DNA of 64,000 nucleotides from NCBI GenBank assembly GCA_963827155.1, contig CAWGZV010000002.1, forward strand, positions 3,038,001-3,102,000, in the 5' to 3' direction. Made by a program: the position numbers and the translations under genes. Of the stretch, positions 59,153-64,000 are shown one piece after another (position 1 is the first letter of the stretch; each line of letters starts with the position of its first letter). This DNA is from UTCFX2 sp963827155 (GTDB lineage: Bacteria > Chloroflexota > Anaerolineae > Anaerolineales > UBA4823). The notes beneath the pieces were generated by a model. It was not told where the DNA came from. It saw only the letters and a program-made list of their open reading frames with translations, and made no database searches.

Positions 59153-59181
59153 TTGAAGATTTAACTTCCCAACGCTATAAT
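59153..59181 (+). promoter_or_regulatory. Promoter of the ferredoxin-NADP reductase-like gene
   Basis: TTGAAG (59153-59158), 17-bp spacer, perfect TATAAT (59176-59181), 48 nt before the chosen start. The best sigma-70-type match in the window apart from the T-box promoter. Confidence 0.75.
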
Positions 59182-59229
59182 GAAATCTAAACAAAAAATC
59201 TGACCATCAAAACAAACATGGAGGAATTG

Positions 59230-60577
59230 ATGTCTGAACAGGAAAAATCCGGTTTATGCGCGGCTGTGATCGGGGCTGGCCCGGCTGGGATTTACGCCGC
59301 TCGGCAGCTCGCCCTGGCTGGCGTGCGCGTGGCGCTGTTCAATCGAGATATCAAACCTGGAGGATTGGCCGAGTACGGGATTTATTACGATAAATGCAAA
59401 ATGAAGGACGGCTTACGCAAACAATTCCGCCAGATCATGGAGCTGCCGGCGATCGAATATTTTGGAAATGTAACCATCGGCACAAACGGGGTATTAAGCC
59501 TGGATGAATTGAACAAACTCGGTTTTCAGGCGATCATGGTGACCGCAGGTGCTCAAGGGACAAAATGGCTGGGGCTGCCTGGAGAGGATTTAAGAGGGGT
59601 TTATCACGCGAAGGATATTGTTTATCATTACAACAAACTTCCCCCTTACAGCACTCGGGAATTTGCGATCCGAGGTCGGGTTGCGTTAGTAGGCGTTGGC
59701 AACGTAATGATGGATATCGCCCATTGGACAATCCGCGATCTGAAAGTTGATGAAGTGATTGCAGTCGCCCGGCGCGGACCTGCAGAAGTGAAATTCACCA
59801 AGAAAGAAATGGAATATATTGCTGCAAACCTGGACCTGGAGGCACTGGATCAAGAGATCCAACGCGTCGCACCGCTGATGGAGGAGGTAGGGCAAGACGC
59901 CCATTCCGCCAAGGAATATATCCTATCGGGGCTTCCTAAGGCAGAGGCGCCCATTTCAAAAACCCGCTTCCGCTTCGATTTCCTGGCTTCTCCCATCCGG
60001 ATCATCGGCGAGGCGGACGGCAAGGTGAGCGGGCTGGAGGTCGAGGATACGAAACTGGTGTTGAAAGACGGCGATACCAAAGCGCGCAGCCTGGGGACCC
60101 GGCGGATCATCGCGGCGGACAGTGTCGTGTTCTGCATTGGCGATCGGGTTGACGAAGACTTCGGGCTGCCGGTGCAGTGGAACGAGTTTGTCAAGAACCC
60201 GAATCCAAAGATTCCCGGTTGATGAAAAATCTTACGAAGCGTACGACCCAGAGAAGCAGTCCGCGATCGAAGGGTTGTTCGTAGCCGGTTGGTCCCGTGA
60301 GGCGAGCAGCGGTCTGGTCGGGATCGCCCGTAAAGACGGCGAAAATGGCGCCAGAGCGATGCTGGAATACCTGGAAACGATCGAGCCCCATTTCTCCAGC
60401 GACCAGCTCTTCGCTCGACTGAAGATGGCGCTGAGCGGCTGCGGTAAGCGGGTGATCTCCAAACAGGATGTGATAAAGCTTGAGAGGATCGAACAAGCGC
60501 AAGCGCAATCGATGGGATTGGAAGAGTATAAGTTCGTCTCGAACGAGGAAATGCTTGCTGCGATCGAAAAGAGCTGA
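59230..60577 (+). CDS. FAD/NAD(P)-binding oxidoreductase, ferredoxin-NADP reductase (FprA/adrenodoxin reductase)-like (frameshift near 60209)
   Basis: About 448 residues after repair. FAD-binding loop IGAGPAGIYAARQL at the N-terminus, NADP-binding loop VGVGNVMMDIAHW with ARRGPAEVKFT after it, and the C-terminal GLFVAGWSREASSGLVG that contacts FAD. This family moves electrons between NADPH and ferredoxin-type partners. The first frame ends at 60222; one extra A in CCAAAGATTC near 60209 explains the shift to the frame ending at 60577. ATG 59230 is preferred because GGAGG lies 5-9 nt upstream. Confidence 0.85.
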
Positions 60578-60604
60578 GCGGCTTTTGAGAAACAGCCCTT
60601 TTTT

Positions 60605-60641
60605 GAAATCCGGCTGAAGTCGTAGCCGGATTTCTTTTTTT
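60605..60641 (+). terminator. Rho-independent terminator after the reductase gene
   Basis: A perfect 11-bp stem GAAATCCGGCT (60605-60615) with AGCCGGATTTC (60624-60634), followed by seven T. It lies between convergent genes. Confidence 0.9.
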
Positions 60642-61105
60642 CATTCAGGGCGCGGAGGTTTGGTGCGACGATTTGCCGTGGGAATTAGAAGAAAGAAGCC
60701 GATTACAATCAGTATCTGTCCGAAGATCACACCGGTCGCCTGCCAGGGACCGAAATAAGGTATGGATGGAAAAGGCTGGCTGCCAAAGCCAAACACATCT
60801 GCCATCCCAGAAACAACTGCAATCACGAATCCGGTGCTGACCAGGCGATAACCGATATCCGCAGAAATGGTCTTTTCTTTCCCATTCCACAGGGTGTTTA
60901 GAGTGATATACCCCCCCACGCAGATGATCGCCAGCCCCACCAGAAAAACTGCGATCTGGACAAATCCAACCACTGGACTGCGGTCTAAACGGAAAAGCGA
61001 CGGATCCACGCCCAGGGTAAATACCAGCAGTCCCAGGATAAGGACGCCTAAGCCAAAACTCAGCCGCAGATTAAGGCTGCTTTTCCCAGCAGATAGATCA
61101 CTCAT
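60641..61105 (-). CDS. Four-span membrane protein, unknown function
   Basis: 154 residues from ATG 61105 (MSDLSAGK). Four hydrophobic segments (about 18-36, 48-72, 88-110, 122-144) with short loops and a basic C-terminus. No recognised family. Its start overlaps the stop of the M19 dipeptidase gene by 4 bp, so it is probably translated by coupling in the same operon. Confidence 0.7.
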   Translation of the reverse strand: MSDLSAGKSSLNLRLSFGLGVLILGLLVFTLGVDPSLFRLDRSPVVGFVQIAVFLVGLAIICVGGYITLNTLWNGKEKTISADIGYRLVSTGFVIAVVSGMADVFGFGSQPFPSIPYFGPWQATGVIFGQILIVIGFFLLIPTANRRTKPPRPE

Positions 61106-62217
61106 ACGCCCTCTGGCAAGATCATGCGGACCTTTCCAAGCCAGTTGCCGCCCAGAATGGCGGCGCAATCTTCCTTCGAATAACCTTGCTCGGTCAATAG
61201 CGAGGAAAATTTCTGCAGATCGGCGATTGATTCTAACCCAACTGGGGCTGACTGAAGGCCAAACCCGCCATCAAAATCACTGCCAAGACCAACATGCCGG
61301 GCATCGCCTGCCATCTGGCAGATAAAATCGATCTGTCTGACGGCACGCTCGACACCGACCTCATGGCGCGGGTCGCCGCGTTTCCAGCCGGCTTTCAAGT
61401 GGGCATTAAACAAGATGACGCCGATCACGCCGTCTCTATCCAGGATGCCACGGATCAGCCGGTCTGGGAGGTGGCGGTTGGAATCATCGCCTTTCAGCAG
61501 AGAATGGGCATTACTGTGAGTTGCCAACAGCTCACCTTCGAAGACGTCCAATGCCTGAAATGCGGCGGTCTCATCCATATGGCTCAGATCGAGACCCATG
61601 CCTAGCTCAGCCATCCTTTCGAGCAAGGCAAATCCCTCCGAAGTGAGCGGTCCCGGCTCACGCCAACCGCCGGAGTATCGGGTGCCAGACCAGGCAGGGC
61701 CAATCAGGCGGACGCCGCGCTGCCACCATTCCTCCAGCTCTCCCGGTTCGCCGACCGCATCTGCGCCTTCCATCAATGTCAGCAATCCCACCGGCCGGCT
61801 GGAGACCAGCTCGCCGGTATCCAGATTGAACGCCGGCGGTGTTTTCCAATGGGCGAGCAATGCCTCCAGATCACGGCGCGTGAAGATGCGCTGGAACTTC
61901 CCCTGGTTTTCATCGACAAACCGCTCGTAATAGTCCAACTGCTGGCGGTACAGCAGCCCGGCTTCGAGGCTGCTGCTATACATTAAGCGCTCCCACGCTC
62001 CAGTGCGCCAGCGAGCCGGCGGGGCGAAAAGGGTCGCAAAAACGAGGGCAACGGAACCGCGTTGGTAATCGAGCCAGCCGAGCATCGCGTCGTCGTTGTT
62101 GACCGGGACATCGGTCCCGTGCTCGCGATCGCGGATCTGCTCAGCAGATAGTGTGTAATCTCTCCCAAAGGTCAGTGCGTTGTAGGCGATATCTTCATGG
62201 GCATCGACGATCAGCAT
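61102..62217 (-). CDS. M19-family (membrane) dipeptidase
   Basis: 371 residues from ATG 62217, preceded by GGGAGAA. Zinc-site motifs: DAHEDIAYN at the N-terminus, SHMDETA, ATHSNAHSL and GLGSDFDGGFG, in family order. It hydrolyses dipeptides, including D-containing ones in some members. The reading frame continues upstream into the mutY frame only because mutY carries an indel; the overlap ATGCTGA shows the true gene border. Confidence 0.88.
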   Translation of the reverse strand: MLIVDAHEDIAYNALTFGRDYTLSAEQIRDREHGTDVPVNNDDAMLGWLDYQRGSVALVFATLFAPPARWRTGAWERLMYSSSLEAGLLYRQQLDYYERFVDENQGKFQRIFTRRDLEALLAHWKTPPAFNLDTGELVSSRPVGLLTLMEGADAVGEPGELEEWWQRGVRLIGPAWSGTRYSGGWREPGPLTSEGFALLERMAELGMGLDLSHMDETAAFQALDVFEGELLATHSNAHSLLKGDDSNRHLPDRLIRGILDRDGVIGVILFNAHLKAGWKRGDPRHEVGVERAVRQIDFICQMAGDARHVGLGSDFDGGFGLQSAPVGLESIADLQKFSSLLTEQGYSKEDCAAILGGNWLGKVRMILPEGV

Positions 62218-63363
62218 AAGTTCTCCCGGTCCAAGTTTTGAGCTGCTCTCGCCTGCTCTTTTTGTATATGCAAATTTCCTGCCGTGCGATCCGCGCATCC
62301 GGCGGAAAGCCGATTGGCAATCAGGCGGTCTATCTTTCCCATCGGGTAGCCCGCAAGCTGCTTTGGATGCACCCAGATCAAATCCTGAGCTTCCAGCGGG
62401 CGCGGTTCTTTCCCATTTTCGAGCCCGCAGTAGAAATGCATGAAGCGTAATTCGGAAATGGGTATAGGCATGTTTAAACACACCCAATTTTTCGCCTACT
62501 AAGACTTCAGCGTCGAGCTCTTCGCAGATCTCTCTCCTAAGGCAGGCCTCCAGATCTTCTCCAGGCTGGAGCTTTCCACCTGGGAACTCCCATAAACCAC
62601 CCAGGAGCCCAGCAGCAGGACGTTGGGCAATCAGCACCTGGCCGCGACGCTGGATCACCGCGGCAGTGACAATGAAATGCGGAGGGCTGGTTTTCGGTTG
62701 GCGAACCGGCCGAGCCTGCTGCAGACCACGGGCGTTTGCTTCGCAGATCTCCTGCAAAGGGCATTCCAGGCATTTCGGGAGGCGCGGGGTGCAGACCTGG
62801 GAGCCCAGATCCATCAGACCCTGGTTGTAATCGGCAGATTTCCCATGAGGTAGATGCTGCAGCGCAAGCTCCCATAATCGCTTCTGACCTTCGGGCGATC
62901 CGGCTGGAAGCTCAACATCGAAAAGCCGCGCCAACACCCTGCGAATATTCCCATCCAGCGCTGGAGCGTCAAGCCCAAACGCCAGCGAGGCGATCGCGCC
63001 GGCGGTGTAACGGCCTACACCGGGCAGCCTGCTCAGAGCTTGAATATCGCCAGGCAGGACACCGGAATAGTTCTTCATGACGATTTGAGCAGCTTTGTGA
63101 AGGTTTCGGGCGCGGCTGTAGTAGCCAAGCCCCTCCCAAAGACCAAGCACTTCCTGTTGGGAGGCATCCGCCAGGTCGGCGAGGGTTGGAAAACGCTCCA
63201 TCCAACGCTGGAAGTACGGGATTACGGTGTCTACCCGAGTCTGCTGCAGCATGATTTCGCTTACCCATATTCGATATGGGTCGGAGTCAATTCTCCAGGG
63301 CAGATTTCGAGCGTTTTGGCTGTACCAGTCAAGCAAAAGCTCAGGGAATGCGGAAGCGCTCAC
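62211..63363 (-). CDS. mutY: A/G-specific adenine glycosylase with MutT-type Nudix domain (frameshift near 62433)
   Basis: About 383 residues after repair. Catalytic region EIMLQQTRVDTVIPYF, helix-hairpin-helix LPGVGRYTAGAIASLAFG with Asp in ALDGNIRR, and the 4Fe-4S ligands C-x6-C-x2-C-x5-C in CTPRLPKCLECPLQEIC. It removes adenine paired with 8-oxoguanine. The C-terminal domain keeps a complete Nudix box (GKLQPGEDLEACLRREICEEL; G-x5-E-x7-R-E-x2-E-E), uncommon in plain MutY and suggesting 8-oxo-dGTP hydrolysis as well. One extra base near 62433 shifts the frame; the true end HAFYCGLENGKEP runs to the TGA at 62211. Start overlaps the next upstream gene by 4 bp. Confidence 0.88.
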
Positions 63364-63662
63364 ATCTGAAAACCGCTGCGCGCTTGCACGATCTTATAGT
63401 CAAGATTTTCGACGTATTCGAGCAGGTGACTTGTCAGATCTTTCCATTCATCCGATTCAAGCGCATTTTGGAAAGCGCTGATGCTTGGCATCTGCATGGC
63501 CGCCAGGATTTGAGGTTGGTTTCCATACATGGTGAACCAGGCGTCACTCGGTTCCATCCCCATCCGCTGGACGGCAGGGATAAAATCACGCACTACAAAC
63601 TCGAAATATTCCTGTTCGCGTCCTGGGAGGATATCCCATGTCATTAGGATCTTAATAGCCAC
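63360..63662 (-). CDS. Small protein, possible dimeric alpha/beta-barrel fold
   Basis: 100 residues. The pattern of a short beta strand (IKILMTWDIL), a helix with FEFVVRDFIPAVQRMG, and a later SDEWKDLTSHLLEYV resembles ferredoxin-like dimeric barrels such as EthD/NIPSNAP relatives, but I cannot name a family. It overlaps the mutY start by 4 bp (ATGA), indicating translational coupling. Confidence 0.6.
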   Translation of the reverse strand: MAIKILMTWDILPGREQEYFEFVVRDFIPAVQRMGMEPSDAWFTMYGNQPQILAAMQMPSISAFQNALESDEWKDLTSHLLEYVENLDYKIVQARSGFQM

Positions 63663-63683
63663 AATCCATGCTCCTGAAGCAGA

Positions 63684-64000
63684 TTAGGTCTTTGCGTATT
63701 CTAACAACACAACACGGGTTTCCTCAGGGACACTGTTTGCCGTAATTTTCAATGAGGGCTGAGGCTCCACATTTGCTATTCCCATCTCTTTAAGAAATTT
63801 GCTCACCGGCGTCAGCTTCAAACTGCCGCCTGGGATGCTGTAATGCATCGGGATCACGATCCCTGGCTCAAGCATGCTGACTACTTCAACGGCTTTGGTT
63901 GCGACGAGGCCGCCACCACCCCCAACCGGAACAAGGGCGATATGGACATTACCTAATGCCTCCACTTCGGTCTGGCTTGGCACACGGCGAAGATCACCTA
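63684..64000 (-). CDS. Metallo-beta-lactamase-fold hydrolase, C-terminal part (runs off right edge)
   Basis: The minus-strand frame is open to the window edge. Visible motifs GDLRRVPSQ, ALVPVGGGGGLVATKAVEVV and IPMHYSIPGGSLKLT match the end of Lactamase_B_3/UlaG-like metal-dependent hydrolases: an Asp ligand in GDL and the last His in MHY. The N-terminal HxHxDH site would lie outside the window. It is 22 bp upstream of the small gene at 63360 in the same operon direction. Substrate unknown. Confidence 0.8.
   Translation of the reverse strand, partial: GDLRRVPSQTEVEALGNVHIALVPVGGGGGLVATKAVEVVSMLEPGIVIPMHYSIPGGSLKLTPVSKFLKEMGIANVEPQPSLKITANSVPEETRVVLLEYAKT

Noticed and set aside
61102..63363. 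Single 753-codon frame reading as a MutY-dipeptidase fusion
   Set aside because: The frames join only because of an indel near 62433. The real MutY C-terminus is in another frame and ends at 62211, and the dipeptidase has its own ribosome-binding site and ATG at 62217.
1..64000. CRISPR array, rRNA or tRNA genes
   Set aside because: I found no regularly spaced direct repeats and no rRNA or tRNA cloverleaf on either strand. The only long repeats are the BMP modules.

Overview
The window looks like a chromosomal segment from an Anaerolineae-type member of the Chloroflexota. I infer this from gene content and style: lipoproteins with Ala/Pro/Thr-rich linkers after the lipobox, many ABC substrate-binding proteins, a bactofilin, paired M16 peptidases, a Dsb-cyclophilin fusion and a T-box leader on pheS. 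No rRNA, tRNA or CRISPR array was found. At least a dozen otherwise intact genes, including the essential pheS, carry single-base frameshifts, several in homopolymers. I read most of these as sequencing or assembly indels and give repaired spans.

Layout. 1-8.5 kb: end of a VanW-like gene, a large alpha-2-macroglobulin-like lipoprotein, fabI, a bactofilin and rnhA. 8.5-21.1 kb: transport. A sugar-type binding protein is followed by two ABC loci whose binding-protein genes both begin with the same near-identical 1.1 kb BMP/PnrA-like module. One is fused to a sugar-binding domain (followed by two sugar permeases), the other to a PhnD-like domain (followed by phnC, an enlarged phnE and a phosphodiesterase). 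21.1-27.5 kb (minus strand): three M42 aminopeptidase genes, the last decayed, a solute-binding protein and a LysM/M23 peptidase. 27.5-37.2 kb: housekeeping genes (PIG-L deacetylase, greA, lysS, T-box-pheST, a homocysteine methyltransferase/MTHFR fusion).

37.2-43.4 kb is an accessory patch: an IS1182-family element, a NERD-helicase, gene remnants and psiE. 43.4-64 kb is largely housekeeping again: sbcC, msrA, a second PIG-L deacetylase, purB/purA convergent, an epimerase, a predicted zinc peptidase, a Dsb-cyclophilin fusion, a PrsW-like protease, DedA, acpS, an M16 pair, a ferredoxin-NADP reductase-like enzyme, an M19 dipeptidase, mutY and an MBL-fold hydrolase.

The most striking observation is the Dsb-cyclophilin gene at 52785-54062. 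Its reading frame is open on both sides of a single in-frame TGA placed exactly where the nucleophilic cysteine of the CxxC motif belongs, and a perfect 7-bp hairpin lies 17-36 nt downstream. This suggests a selenoprotein with a U-P-G-C active site. Second is the pair of chimeric two-domain binding proteins sharing one BMP module.
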